The notes under the pieces were generated by a model. That model searched no databases. It had not been told where the DNA came from and saw only the letters and a list, made by a program, of their open reading frames with translations. A program made the translations under genes and the position numbers. A DNA stretch of 42,396 nt from a virus, in IMG/VR virus record IMGVR_UViG_2199352024_000002, positions 1 to 42,396 of that record, one strand, 5' to 3'. Position 1 is the stretch's first letter. Every line of letters starts with the position of its first letter. This document shows positions 9,329 to 19,059 of the stretch, in pieces.

Positions 9329-12300
9329 ATGACAGACGGTGTTCCTTTTAGTGAATTTATCGATGGTGAAGAACTTCAGCAAAACGATATAGTTGTTGGT
9401 TTGCGTGATGGCTTTGACACAAAATTTGATTTTCCAGGAGATGGAATAAAGGACGCATCTGGCAATTATCTTTTCAAATATTTTTCATCTGGTACTGATA
9501 ATACCAATAGTATTCAGTTAAGAAATTCACCTACTGGGACACCAGTTGCTATAATTCCGACGGGCTCTGATACGAATGCTAGCATTTTAATGTCATCTCG
9601 TAATGATGGAAATGTTTATATTATTTCACCGTCAAATGGTAATATATTTATCAGCAATATTGGTAATGGCAATACGACAATTGATATTCTTGGAATGGGC
9701 AATTTCAGAATTAATACCAATACGGGTTACATTGTTGTTAATAATACTGACCCATACAATGCCGTTTCTAACGACCCAACTTTATCTGCAGATAGCGCAG
9801 TTACTCTTCCAACTCAACAAGCTGTAAAGGCTTATGTCGATGGCAGTACGCCTTCCCTCGGCCAGACGTTTATTACCAATACAGATGAAACGGCATCTCT
9901 GCCTAATTCAGATCCCTTAGCATTAAAGCCAACCGGGATATTGGCGAGCACCACAGCTACAGGCGCGCTAGATACTAGAATATTAACCGGAACAGCCAAT
10001 CAGATTGATATAGCCAATGGGGATGGTTCAAGTGATCCAACTTTTACTTTATCTTCAACTATTGTAACGCCTGGAACATTAACATTAGGTGGAAACTTTT
10101 TTGTAACTAGTTACAATATAGAAGCAACCAGCGGTAACGTCACAATCATTACAGACAATTCAAGCGCAATTGACTTATCATCTCCCACCGTATTAATTGA
10201 GCAAGATTTAGTTCATGCAGGCGACCCTAATAATAAAATAACTTTTGGCACAGATACCCAGAATTTCCAAACGGGTGGCTCAAGTCGAATGGACATATCT
10301 GATAGTGGTATGCGCTTAGGAGGCGCGGACGCAAGAATAACCTCTATCCTAACTGATACGACTATGGCCGGGGCAAGCGACACAAATCTATATACGGGCC
10401 TTGCAATAAAAACTTATGTAGATACTTCGGGTGGCGCTGCTGTCACTTTAAGCAGTGCTGGTGGTACGGAAACATTAGTTAATGATGGCGTCGGACCTAA
10501 TCTATTTACCAAAGGCCTAACAGCAGGTACTGGCATCTCATTATCTAGTGATGGCGTAAGTGTCACTATTACAAACAGTGATGCTGGCGCAACAGTAACT
10601 CTTAGCAATGCGGGCACAACAACACTCGTTAATGATGGTATAGGGCCCAATTTATTTACAAAGGGTTTGGCCGTTGGAACTGGCATGGCTGCATTTGGCG
10701 TTTCTGCAACAGACGTTACGATAAATTTGGATGTGCCCGTATCCATCTCCAATGGTGGCACAAACACAACAAGCGCTATTGGAGCCTCAGGAACTATCGC
10801 CCAATCTGATGGAACAAAATATACATTCACAACGGCAACTTTCCCAAGCACAGCCACTAGCACAGGAACATTCTTAAGAGCTGACGGCACTAATTGGGTT
10901 GCAAGCACTGCAACATTGCCCAACACAGCAGCGCAAGGAGATCTGTTATATGGAAGTGCCACTAATGTATGGACCGCATTAGCTAAAAATACATCAGCTA
11001 CTCGGTATTTAAGCAATACAGGAACCAGCAATAATCCAGCATGGGCGCAAATTGATTTATCCAATGGCGTAACAGGAGTATTGCCAATAGCCAACGGAGG
11101 CACTAATACCAGCACTGCGATTGGAGCAAGTGGCACGATAGCACAGTCAGATGGAACGAAATATACGTTTACGACAGCAACTTATCCAAGTACCGCAGGA
11201 ACTACAGGAACAATCCATAGATCTAACGGGACCAATATTGTCAACAGTACAGCCACTTTTGCTGATACTTACACTGCTAGTAATCTGCTTTATTCTAATG
11301 GCTCTAATACGGTTACAGGTCTGGCTACCGCTAATAGCGCATCTTTAGTAACTAACTCCACCGGTGTTCCAGCATGGTCTTCTACTATGACCAATGGTCA
11401 AGTCATTATCGGCTCAACTGGGGCAACCCCGACAGCAGCTGCTTTGACTCAGGGTACTGGTATTACAATCACTAATGGGGCTGGAAGTATTACGATTGCC
11501 GCAAGTGGTGGCGGTTCACTTCCGACGATTACAAATAGCGCTGCATTAGTCTCAACAGCTGCAGGGGCCGCTGTTTGGACTTCAACTATGACGAATGGCC
11601 AGCTTGTAATAGGAAATACAGGTGGAACACCAACTACTGCAACCTTGACGCAAGGTACTGGCATGACCATTACGAATGGTGCCGGAACAATTACTGTCGC
11701 GTTAAGCACCCCTGTGTCTATAGCTAATGGCGGTACTAATACTACAAGCGCAATAGGGGCGAGCGGAACAATCGCCCAAAGTGACGGCTCTAAATATACC
11801 TGGACTACTGCCACCTATCCGAGCACAGCTGGCACAGCAGGTAAAATACATATTTCTGATGGCACTAATATTGTTGCTTCCACCCCTACATATCCCAATA
11901 GCGCAACAGGGACCGGAAAGATATTAAGAGCAGATGGTACAAATTGGGTAGCAAGTACTGCGACCTATCCTGATACGGCTACAGGAACAGGCACATTCTT
12001 AAGGGCGGATGGTACTAACTGGGTGGCCAGTACCGCAACTATTCCTGGCACAGCTGGTACTTCAGGAACTTTGTTGCAATCTAATGGTACAAACTGGGTT
12101 AATACAACAGCAACTTATCCAGGAACAAGTGGGACTAGTGGAACAATTCTTCGCTCCAATGGCACCAATATTGTAAACAGTACCTCTACGTTCGCAGATA
12201 CGTATAGTGCAAGTACTCTTCTTTATTCAAATGGCGCGAATACAGTTACGGGTCTTGCAACTGCTAATAGCGCAGTACTCGTTACCAATTCAAGCGGTGT

Positions 12301-12772
12301 CCCCGCTTGGTCCAGTACAATGACAAATGGGCAGCTAATTATAGGAAATACCTCTGGCACCCCCACTGCAGCTACGATTACAGCAGGTACAGGGATTTCG
12401 GTAACTAATGGCGCTGGAACAATAACGATCGCTGGGACAGGCGCTATAACCACAACCGAAGTAACGGGCACAAGCCAGTCTATGGCGGTTAATAATCGTT
12501 ACATCGCAAACAATGCCGGGCTTGTCACTTTAACACTACCAACAACTGCGGCTTTAGGAGATTTCGTAGAAATAAGAGGGAAAGGGGCTGGGTTATTTAA
12601 AATAGCGCAGAATGCGAGCCAACTTATTCGATGGGTAAGCTCTGTTACAACAACAGGAACTGGCGGTTCATTAACGGCAATTGAAAGATATGACGCTATT
12701 CGTATTGAATGTATTACTGCTAATACAGATTGGATAGTAGTTGATAATACAGGAACCTATACCATCGTATGA
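9329..12772 (+). CDS. Giant repetitive tail fibre
   Basis: 1147 residues, the largest protein in the genome. The N-terminal domain (VGLRDGFDTKFDFPGDGI, about 24-41) is a virion-attachment type seen in long podovirus fibres. The shaft is built of imperfect repeats: NGGTNTTSAIGASGTIAQSD occurs three times in near-identical form (about 474, 587, 797), FLRADGTNWVASTAT-type units at least three times, and GTGITITNGAGTITI-type units four times. A distinct C-terminal domain (about 1050-1147) follows. Ser and Thr are very abundant. The repeats are nearly identical as protein but very different at synonymous codon positions. The end overlaps the next gene by ATGA. Confidence 0.85.
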   Translation: MTDGVPFSEFIDGEELQQNDIVVGLRDGFDTKFDFPGDGIKDASGNYLFKYFSSGTDNTNSIQLRNSPTGTPVAIIPTGSDTNASILMSSRNDGNVYIISPSNGNIFISNIGNGNTTIDILGMGNFRINTNTGYIVVNNTDPYNAVSNDPTLSADSAVTLPTQQAVKAYVDGSTPSLGQTFITNTDETASLPNSDPLALKPTGILASTTATGALDTRILTGTANQIDIANGDGSSDPTFTLSSTIVTPGTLTLGGNFFVTSYNIEATSGNVTIITDNSSAIDLSSPTVLIEQDLVHAGDPNNKITFGTDTQNFQTGGSSRMDISDSGMRLGGADARITSILTDTTMAGASDTNLYTGLAIKTYVDTSGGAAVTLSSAGGTETLVNDGVGPNLFTKGLTAGTGISLSSDGVSVTITNSDAGATVTLSNAGTTTLVNDGIGPNLFTKGLAVGTGMAAFGVSATDVTINLDVPVSISNGGTNTTSAIGASGTIAQSDGTKYTFTTATFPSTATSTGTFLRADGTNWVASTATLPNTAAQGDLLYGSATNVWTALAKNTSATRYLSNTGTSNNPAWAQIDLSNGVTGVLPIANGGTNTSTAIGASGTIAQSDGTKYTFTTATYPSTAGTTGTIHRSNGTNIVNSTATFADTYTASNLLYSNGSNTVTGLATANSASLVTNSTGVPAWSSTMTNGQVIIGSTGATPTAAALTQGTGITITNGAGSITIAASGGGSLPTITNSAALVSTAAGAAVWTSTMTNGQLVIGNTGGTPTTATLTQGTGMTITNGAGTITVALSTPVSIANGGTNTTSAIGASGTIAQSDGSKYTWTTATYPSTAGTAGKIHISDGTNIVASTPTYPNSATGTGKILRADGTNWVASTATYPDTATGTGTFLRADGTNWVASTATIPGTAGTSGTLLQSNGTNWVNTTATYPGTSGTSGTILRSNGTNIVNSTSTFADTYSASTLLYSNGANTVTGLATANSAVLVTNSSGVPAWSSTMTNGQLIIGNTSGTPTAATITAGTGISVTNGAGTITIAGTGAITTTEVTGTSQSMAVNNRYIANNAGLVTLTLPTTAALGDFVEIRGKGAGLFKIAQNASQLIRWVSSVTTTGTGGSLTAIERYDAIRIECITANTDWIVVDNTGTYTIV

Positions 12773-13524
12773 CGACTATTAATAATTTTGGCAATAATTT
12801 TTCTGGAGTAACGGGAAGCGGTCTTTTCGTAGGCTCCGCATCGCCTGTATTCACTGGTGCTATTGATGCCGGGGGCGCAACAACATTAAAAATACCTAAT
12901 AGCGCGGCACCTACCGTTTCAACGAATGGTGATTTGGCAGTAGATACCACCTTCACCAATTTTAGCGGCATGATGACTTATTATAGCAGCTCACAGCAGT
13001 ACTGCCCCGCTATACTTCCAGCAGATATCAATGCAACAGACGCCTACCTCGTCGCTTATAATCTTGCATCAACAAAGTTTGTAATGCAAAAACAATCAGG
13101 ACTTGTCCAATTTGTTATTTTCACAGATAACGCAGATGGCGCAACAAGCTCAACAAGTATGGTTAATACTACTTTAACTGCCAATATAACGCCAAATAGC
13201 GCTAGCAATAAAATTTGGATAATGGCTTATGCCTGTGACATTAATACAATCGGCATTAATAATGTAGATGGCTATTCTACTTATGATTTAAGAAGAACGA
13301 CTGGAACAGCCACAACATTAGCTACTACTTTAGTGGGCGTTAATAATGGCGCTGTAGAAAACACAGACACAAGAAGCTTCATATCTCTCTATGGCTATGA
13401 AACAGCTCCAGACACAAGCGCACATACCTATGTTTTAAGGCATTCAGTTCCAGGAGCAAGCTTTACTTCAACTTATAAAGGAAGCTTCGCAGCCACAATG
13501 ATATTGCTGGAGATGTTGCCATGA
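12769..13524 (+). CDS. Fibre-associated receptor-binding-like protein, paralog 1 of 3
   Basis: 251 residues, ATGA-coupled to the giant fibre. The N-terminal half (NNFSGVTGSGLFVGSASPVF, then IPNSAAPTVSTNG and LAVDTT) is shared with the next two genes. The C-terminal half is a beta-sandwich-like domain (TANITPNSASNKIWIMAYA ... ILLEMLP) typical of fibre tips. Probably a separately made tip or side-fibre subunit. The receptor is unknown. Confidence 0.7.
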   Translation: MTTINNFGNNFSGVTGSGLFVGSASPVFTGAIDAGGATTLKIPNSAAPTVSTNGDLAVDTTFTNFSGMMTYYSSSQQYCPAILPADINATDAYLVAYNLASTKFVMQKQSGLVQFVIFTDNADGATSSTSMVNTTLTANITPNSASNKIWIMAYACDINTIGINNVDGYSTYDLRRTTGTATTLATTLVGVNNGAVENTDTRSFISLYGYETAPDTSAHTYVLRHSVPGASFTSTYKGSFAATMILLEMLP

Positions 13525-14297
13525 CTACCATTAATAATGTTGGTATTGGCTTATCAGGAACAACTGGAACCATAAACTTTGTTGGAAGTGCTAGTCCAAC
13601 ATTAACAGGGACATTAGATTGGAGTGGCGCATCATTTTTCAGATTACCAGTTAGCGCAACGCCAACAGTTAATGTAACTGGGCAAGTGGCATTAGACAGC
13701 AGTGTTAGCGGTTATCCTGGGCTTCTTAAATATTATGATGGCACGCAAGAAATGGCTATTCTAGGAATGGCAAGCGCTGATTTTAGCGCCACTGATAATT
13801 ATCAAATATCTTATAACAATGCATTTTCAAAACTCGCTATGACACAACAAGCTAACGGCAAGTTAATTAATTATGTTGTAGCAACCAGCACAACCAATGA
13901 TTCAACAACAAGTGTCAGTTTTGCATCATCAAGTTTATCAGCCTCTCTTACGCCTAGAAGTACTTCCAATAGTATTTACATATTAACAAGTTGTTATGCC
14001 AATGTTGGTGTAAATACAGGCTCTCAGACGGATATAACTTTCTACATGAGAATTAGAAGGACAAGCGGAAGTGCTGCAACTATCGCGCAAGCAAGAACAG
14101 GGAAAACAAATCTAACTGCAAATTCAGCGCCACATTCCTATAGAAATGTACAATTAATAGGTGCTGAAACAGTGCCTGCAACATCTTCTCAAACATATGA
14201 ATTGCAATATGGGCAATTGGCATCTACCAGCTATACCGCAAATATTGTTGGGAGCACTTATCCAGCATTTATGATATTAATGGAGATAGCGCCATGA
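13521..14297 (+). CDS. Fibre-associated receptor-binding-like protein, paralog 2 of 3
   Basis: 258 residues. Same plan as its neighbours: N-terminal IGLSGTTGTINFVGSASPTL and PTVNVTGQVALDSS, a linker with a YYDGTQEMAIL motif, and a C-terminal beta domain starting near residue 120 (SASLTPRSTSNSIYILTS) and ending MILMEIAP. It is joined by ATGA overlaps to the paralogs on both sides, so the three are expected to be made together. The N-terminal halves are better conserved than the C-terminal ones, as expected if the tips diversified. Confidence 0.7.
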   Translation: MTTINNVGIGLSGTTGTINFVGSASPTLTGTLDWSGASFFRLPVSATPTVNVTGQVALDSSVSGYPGLLKYYDGTQEMAILGMASADFSATDNYQISYNNAFSKLAMTQQANGKLINYVVATSTTNDSTTSVSFASSSLSASLTPRSTSNSIYILTSCYANVGVNTGSQTDITFYMRIRRTSGSAATIAQARTGKTNLTANSAPHSYRNVQLIGAETVPATSSQTYELQYGQLASTSYTANIVGSTYPAFMILMEIAP

Positions 14298-15076
14298 CAA
14301 ATATCAATGTGTTTGGAAGCAATTTATCAGGAGCTACAGGTACAGGCACAATTGTTGGGAGTGATTCACCCGTATTAACAGGAACAATTGATTGCAGTGG
14401 TGCTCTAACATTTGAAATACCAAATAGCGCAGCACCAACTACAAGTTCGGCTGGTCAAATAGCAATTGACACCACTATTACCAGCATGACGCCATTACCG
14501 CAATTTAACGATGGCTCAAATACGCTATACGCCTTTAGTATTCCTGCCGCGGATTTGTCAACAACAGATGGTAAAATCCTTACTTATAACTCTGGATCAA
14601 GTAAATTTACATTAAGTACGCCCCTAACGCAGAATACTAAAATTATAAAAGCAGCATATGCGACATCATCAGCAACTGATACCACGACAAGTTCTAGTCA
14701 GGTTAACACTTCGTTAACTATTAACTATACGCCGGCTGGAGGTAGCAATACTTTATGGATAATAGCTGGAGGTTTTGCTAAAAATGAAAGAACAGCCGCA
14801 AGCCCTGCAACCCGTATATTTAAATTTGATATTAATAGAAGTACAGGAACGCCGGCAGTAATAGCAACTGCTAACTGCGGAAGAGTTGTTAACAATAGTC
14901 CCGGAACTAATGCGGTTCCTCAATATGAATGCGTCAATGTATCTGGGACAGAAATATCTAATGACACATCTACGCATACTTATACATTGCGAATGGCTAC
15001 AAACAATACAAACACAACAACAACTTTTGATGGCTCAACAGTCCCGGCATTTATTATGGTTATTGAATTCGTTTAG
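14294..15076 (+). CDS. Fibre-associated receptor-binding-like protein, paralog 3 of 3
   Basis: 260 residues, ATGA-coupled to paralog 2. It shares the N-terminal block (SNLSGATGTGTIVGSDSPVL, IPNSAAPTTSSAGQIAIDTT) and the C-terminal sandwich (SLTINYTPAGGSNTLWIIAG ... FIMVIEFV). Closest by eye to paralog 1 in the N-terminal part. The last gene of the tandem series. Confidence 0.7.
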   Translation: MTNINVFGSNLSGATGTGTIVGSDSPVLTGTIDCSGALTFEIPNSAAPTTSSAGQIAIDTTITSMTPLPQFNDGSNTLYAFSIPAADLSTTDGKILTYNSGSSKFTLSTPLTQNTKIIKAAYATSSATDTTTSSSQVNTSLTINYTPAGGSNTLWIIAGGFAKNERTAASPATRIFKFDINRSTGTPAVIATANCGRVVNNSPGTNAVPQYECVNVSGTEISNDTSTHTYTLRMATNNTNTTTTFDGSTVPAFIMVIEFV

Positions 15077-15084
15077 GAGATTTT

Positions 15085-15438
15085 ATGAAATTAAGTACAT
15101 TATTTTCGTTTATGGGCATTGAGATGACAATCAAAGGCGATGTCGAATATGAGCATGGCATCAAACTTGAAGGATTAGATATTACATTCCACAAGCCTGA
15201 AACGCCACCAACTAATGAAGAAATGGAAAAGGCGGCCAATGAATTTATTGAGTTTCAAGGTAAACGTGATTTGGAACTGCAAAAAAATAGTGAGTTACCA
15301 GACATTTATGAATGGTTAAAAGCTATTACAGATGAGCTTGGAATGTTGGCAGATAGGTTTGAAACGCCACAGGTTGTTAGTTTTCTGACCATTCGGTCAA
15401 AACTGAGCGCAATTGAACAAAAATACAAAACGTTATAG
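15085..15438 (+). CDS. Hypothetical protein between fibre genes
   Basis: 117 residues with ribosome site AGGAG 5 bases upstream. Acidic and mostly helical (PPTNEEMEKAANEFIEFQGK in the middle), with no repeat and no fibre-like composition, so it differs from all its neighbours. It could be a fibre-assembly chaperone: such proteins are small, helical and encoded next to fibres. That is inference from position only. Confidence 0.6.
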   Translation: MKLSTLFSFMGIEMTIKGDVEYEHGIKLEGLDITFHKPETPPTNEEMEKAANEFIEFQGKRDLELQKNSELPDIYEWLKAITDELGMLADRFETPQVVSFLTIRSKLSAIEQKYKTL

Positions 15439-15491
15439 AATTAATATAATGTTAAGCATATTTATTATGTAGATAATAGGAGAAATTTAGA

Positions 15492-16457
15492 ATGGCAATT
15501 TTGTTAATAAACCCTTTAAACCCTGCGACTTTGCCCGGGCTTGTAAGTGTAGATCCATCGTGGGTTTACATCAAAACCAATGACACTGAAGCAACGGTTA
15601 CGACAGCCGGTTATTTGAACCAAAGTAGTGGCTCTTTCAGTGAATATCAGATGGCTCTTGTTTATACAACTGATAAGAAAACATCCGTTTATGGCATTTC
15701 CATAGATACTGCGGGCGTTATTAGTTTGATTCAGGAAGGAGCGCCTGGAACAGTGGTTGATTTGCCGGTTGTAACTAATGATGTTGTAGTATTTGCAGCT
15801 ACAGATGGTACTTTGAAAGATGGAGCATTAACGGTGCGCAATCCTCTGGGTAGTTTTCAGGCGGGTGCTTCTGGCGTTCCGGGACACTTTATTTCCTATC
15901 CTTTATCGCCGGCTTCTGGAACATTGCAATTTAAAGCTGTTAGCAATACAAATGATGATTATGATGTTGTGGTTAGCAATTCCGCAGATTTAAATCAAGC
16001 TACAGTCTATACATTAGGTGATGCGGCATCTGCAACTCAAACGATTTTAACCTCAAGTGTTGCTAATGTTGGTGATATTGCGGCATTAAAGACATATGAT
16101 ATTACTTTTACTCACACTGATTTAGCGAGCGCGCAAGCTTTAGGCATTGTTCAAGGTGGTGGGTATAAAGTACGTAATATGTGGTTAAATTCTGGTGGCA
16201 CTAATTTTTCTGGAGGTGGTGGCAATAGACTTATTCAGGTATCAGATGGGACTGGTGTTTATACGGTTATTCCAGCTGCAATTGCTCAAGCAGCAGTTAA
16301 TCTTGTATGGGGAACCGCGACTAATATGCCATTCCCAGCTTCTATCGCTATTGATAGGCAAACGACCGGTACTTTGTTTATTGCTTACTCTGGTGGCACG
16401 ACAGACTATACGGCTGGCAGCTTAACTTTGACCTTATTACTTGAAAAGGTGGCCTAA
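15492..16457 (+). CDS. Fibre-tip-like protein, paralog A
   Basis: 321 residues, ribosome site AGGAG 9 bases upstream. The N-terminal block (VDPSWVYIKTNDTEATVTTA, GYLNQ) and C-terminal block (GGTNFSGGGGNRLIQVSDGT, then AYSGGTTDYTAGSLTL) are both shared with the following gene. The C-terminal block belongs to a beta domain often found at the ends of phage appendages. A receptor-binding or neck-appendage role is likely but unproven. Confidence 0.68.
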   Translation: MAILLINPLNPATLPGLVSVDPSWVYIKTNDTEATVTTAGYLNQSSGSFSEYQMALVYTTDKKTSVYGISIDTAGVISLIQEGAPGTVVDLPVVTNDVVVFAATDGTLKDGALTVRNPLGSFQAGASGVPGHFISYPLSPASGTLQFKAVSNTNDDYDVVVSNSADLNQATVYTLGDAASATQTILTSSVANVGDIAALKTYDITFTHTDLASAQALGIVQGGGYKVRNMWLNSGGTNFSGGGGNRLIQVSDGTGVYTVIPAAIAQAAVNLVWGTATNMPFPASIAIDRQTTGTLFIAYSGGTTDYTAGSLTLTLLLEKVA

Positions 16458-17978
16458 ATGCCTATTCTACAGGTAACTCCATTACAGCCGGCAAGTCAAA
16501 TTGGTTTGAATAGTGTTAATCCGTCATGGATTTATATCCAAACTAATGATACTCAATTAACTGTTACAACTGCTGGATATTTCAATCAATATTCCAGCGC
16601 TACAATTAATGAATATCAAATGGCTTTGGTTTATACAACCGATACTAAAACGTCTGTCTATGGAGTTAGCGTAGATGCAGCAGGTATTGTTACTTTATCT
16701 CCTGATGCTGGTAACGGGAATGTCGTTGGCATTCCTGTGACTATAGATGATATTCCAACTTTTGCTAATACCAATGGAGCTTTAAAAGATGGCTCTATCA
16801 TTGCTAGGGCCATCGGATTTATTCAGTCGGGTACAAGGGACAGCCAAGGGGGGTTCATTGCTTTTTCTGGTGAAGGGGATGTTGGCACGACCATTTATGC
16901 GTCGCGTCCAAGTCGAGCGGATTCTGTTGTCATCATTAGCAATGATCATCATGATGCTGGGACATCCATTTTATTTCCGGATAGTGGTGCTGCTGAAAGC
17001 CACGTAATTTTATCTGATAGCCCAGATACGCAATACATTAATACTGGCAATGTAGAGATAACCCAAGGTGACTTAACAGTCCGCAATGGTACGGTTACTT
17101 TAATTAATGGAAATTTGACGGTTGGATTTATTACTCTTCATAGTAATGATGGTGTAATTTCGATGTTTCCTGGTGTGTTTGATGCTGGTAAATTAGATAT
17201 TATAGCAACTGCAAATGCTGATTCTGATGTGACGGTCTTGCTTACTAATGCGAGCCATGCCGCTTCGACTGTTGTTAGAATTCCTGATAGTGGAGCTACT
17301 TTTAGTAATTTTATTTTGTCTGAAGCGCCTGGTGACCAATTCATTAATAGTGGTGGTCTTTCCGTAAGCGGTGGTGATATTTCGACTGGTAGCAGTGGAA
17401 TAGCAGGGTCAGTCTTTATTTATCCAGCAGCTGCTCTGTCTGGCTCTTTCAGATTGCTTTGTTCTGATGCTGCTGGGAATTATAGAAGCACTTTAACCAC
17501 CTATCCTAATATAGGACAAAGCACAACTTATACGCTTGGAAATGCAGCAACCGCGAATCAAAGTGTATTAGTAAGTTCAGCTACTAATGTTGGTAATTCG
17601 GCCGCCTTAATTTCTATTGATCAAGTAATCACCTTCTCAGAATTAGCATCTGGGGGTGTTTTTGATATTACTTCAGGCGCAGGTTATCGAATTAGAGACA
17701 TGGTTTTAAATTTGGGGGGTACAAACTTCTCGGGAATTGGTGGTAATAGGAATATCCAAATAACCGATGGGACGACTGTATACACAGTTATTCCAGCTGC
17801 TGTTGCGCAAGCCTTGGTGAATGCTAAGTGGGGAACGGCTGTAACAATGCCATATCCAGTATCAGCCTCAGTCAATACTGAAACTGTTGCGGCATTAAAA
17901 GTTTCTTATTCGGGTGGTACAACCGATTATACCGCTGGCAGCTTAACGATTAGTTTTCTTTTAGAAAAGGTAACATAA
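16458..17978 (+). CDS. Fibre-tip-like protein, paralog B with central repeat insert
   Basis: 506 residues, beginning directly after the TAA of paralog A. N- and C-terminal blocks match paralog A (NPSWIYIQTNDTQLTVTTAG; GGTNFSGIGGNRNIQITDGT; SYSGGTTDYTAGSLTISF). The extra length is an internal duplicated unit: SVVIISNDHHDAGTSILFPD near residue 155 and VTVLLTNASHAASTVVRIPD near residue 259, each followed by SGA, a short stretch, LS and a QYINTG/QFINSG ending. The two genes thus arose by duplication, then gain or loss of shaft units. Confidence 0.68.
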   Translation: MPILQVTPLQPASQIGLNSVNPSWIYIQTNDTQLTVTTAGYFNQYSSATINEYQMALVYTTDTKTSVYGVSVDAAGIVTLSPDAGNGNVVGIPVTIDDIPTFANTNGALKDGSIIARAIGFIQSGTRDSQGGFIAFSGEGDVGTTIYASRPSRADSVVIISNDHHDAGTSILFPDSGAAESHVILSDSPDTQYINTGNVEITQGDLTVRNGTVTLINGNLTVGFITLHSNDGVISMFPGVFDAGKLDIIATANADSDVTVLLTNASHAASTVVRIPDSGATFSNFILSEAPGDQFINSGGLSVSGGDISTGSSGIAGSVFIYPAAALSGSFRLLCSDAAGNYRSTLTTYPNIGQSTTYTLGNAATANQSVLVSSATNVGNSAALISIDQVITFSELASGGVFDITSGAGYRIRDMVLNLGGTNFSGIGGNRNIQITDGTTVYTVIPAAVAQALVNAKWGTAVTMPYPVSASVNTETVAALKVSYSGGTTDYTAGSLTISFLLEKVT

Positions 17979-17979
17979 A

Positions 17980-18285
17980 ATGAGCGCATTAGATTTAAAT
18001 ACCCTTTTAACGAATGGCGGCGTTCCAGCTGCTTTAGTAGTCGTGGCATGGTTTTTGAAGAGCGCTGTATCAATTGGCGCTAAAACTTATTCAGCATATG
18101 TGCAATATACAGAAAAAACAATTGCTGCTTTAGACAAGATAAGTGATTCGGTAAAGAATCAAGAGGCAATGCAAGAGAAAACTTCTCAACAAATCTGCTC
18201 CAAATTAGATGACTTATCCCAGAAAATAAACTATAATTTTACTTTACCTGACCGACAGACCAAAACATCCAATGTTTCGATTTAG
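17980..18285 (+). CDS. Putative holin
   Basis: 101 residues with one clear hydrophobic segment near the N-terminus (VPAALVVVAWFLKSAVSIGA, residues 14-33) and a charged, probably coiled-coil tail. It overlaps the endolysin gene by 14 bases, the usual place for a holin. The single membrane segment resembles small class III-like holins or phage holin families with a cytoplasmic coiled coil. It might instead be a spanin-like or lysis-regulating protein. No Rz/Rz1 pair was recognised nearby. Confidence 0.55.
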   Translation: MSALDLNTLLTNGGVPAALVVVAWFLKSAVSIGAKTYSAYVQYTEKTIAALDKISDSVKNQEAMQEKTSQQICSKLDDLSQKINYNFTLPDRQTKTSNVSI

Positions 18286-18679
18286 CAAAGATTCCCTTAA
18301 TAAATTAGATTTAATTCATCCTGACTTAAAAAAAGTCATTATGCGCGCTCTAGAAATAAGCAAAATGGATTTTCATGTACGAGAAGGAATGCGCACATTA
18401 GAGCAGCAGAAGATTTATTTTCAACGAGGCACGAGCAAAACTATGGAAAGCCGCCATTTAACAGGACATGCAGTTGACTTAAATCCTGTTATTGATGGCC
18501 ATCAAATATTGGATAGCAAAATCCCAAACGTATATTTTGATATGATAGCCTCAGCAGTTAAAACAGCTGCCGAAGAATTAGATGTACCTATTATATGGGG
18601 TGGTGATTTCCCAAAATTATATGACACAAAGTTTTCAGATAAATATCATTTCGAGTTAGATAAGAAAGCTTATCCCTGA
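18272..18679 (+). CDS. Endolysin, M15-type L-Ala-D-Glu peptidase (T5 Lys-like)
   Basis: 135 residues, close to the 137 of T5 Lys. It cleaves the peptide stem of peptidoglycan at lysis. The zinc-site signature SRHLTGHAVDL (residues 60-70) and the C-terminal DKYHFEL are present, giving predicted ligands His62, Asp69 and His126. No signal peptide, so export would depend on the holin candidate just upstream. The last gene of the rightward late block, it overlaps the convergent nuclease gene by 10 bases with no obvious terminator between them. Confidence 0.9.
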   Translation: MFRFSKDSLNKLDLIHPDLKKVIMRALEISKMDFHVREGMRTLEQQKIYFQRGTSKTMESRHLTGHAVDLNPVIDGHQILDSKIPNVYFDMIASAVKTAAEELDVPIIWGGDFPKLYDTKFSDKYHFELDKKAYP

Positions 18680-19059
18680 TATTTATCCCAAGTAAAAGTA
18701 TATTTGCAATTTAAGAATTGATAGGTTTTTTGCATTGCATCCCTACAGCCCCAGCCAATAATTACATTATATTTTATTTTAAGAAGATAATTTATTTTAT
18801 TTATTTGTGTAGGGCTCAATCTGGATTTTTTAGTACGCTTCATTTCTACCCACAAAAGCCATTCTGGAATAAATAAATCCGGATAGCCAGCGCGCACCCC
18901 TTCTTTCTTTAATTTTGTAGCGGTTGCCCAATGACGCACGCCGCCATTTGGAATAGCCAATATTTCCACGCCAGAAAGTTTTGTAAATTGCGTTTCAAAC
19001 CAAAGGACATAGGCGCTGTGCTCATCATGTTCGCTAGGAATGATTTCACTAGCTTTCAT
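18670..19059 (-). CDS. VRR-NUC domain nuclease
   Basis: 129 residues. The PD-(D/E)xK-type catalytic set is visible: Asp61 in GVRAGYPDLFIP and Glu72/Lys74 in LLWVEMKR, preceded by IPNGGVRHWATATKLKKEG and followed by LSPTQI, the usual order in standalone phage VRR-NUC proteins. These act on branched DNA or as structure-specific nucleases. It is the promoter-distal gene of the leftward early block. Its ATG overlaps the stop of a 27-residue membrane peptide (ATGA), so it is probably translated by coupling. Confidence 0.88.
   Translation of the reverse strand: MKASEIIPSEHDEHSAYVLWFETQFTKLSGVEILAIPNGGVRHWATATKLKKEGVRAGYPDLFIPEWLLWVEMKRTKKSRLSPTQINKINYLLKIKYNVIIGWGCRDAMQKTYQFLNCKYTFTWDKYQG

Noticed and set aside
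10414-11136. 240-codon leftward frame opposite the giant fibre
   Set aside because: A low-complexity Val/Ala/Pro shadow of the Thr/Ala/Gly-rich fibre repeats on the other strand, with no ribosome site.
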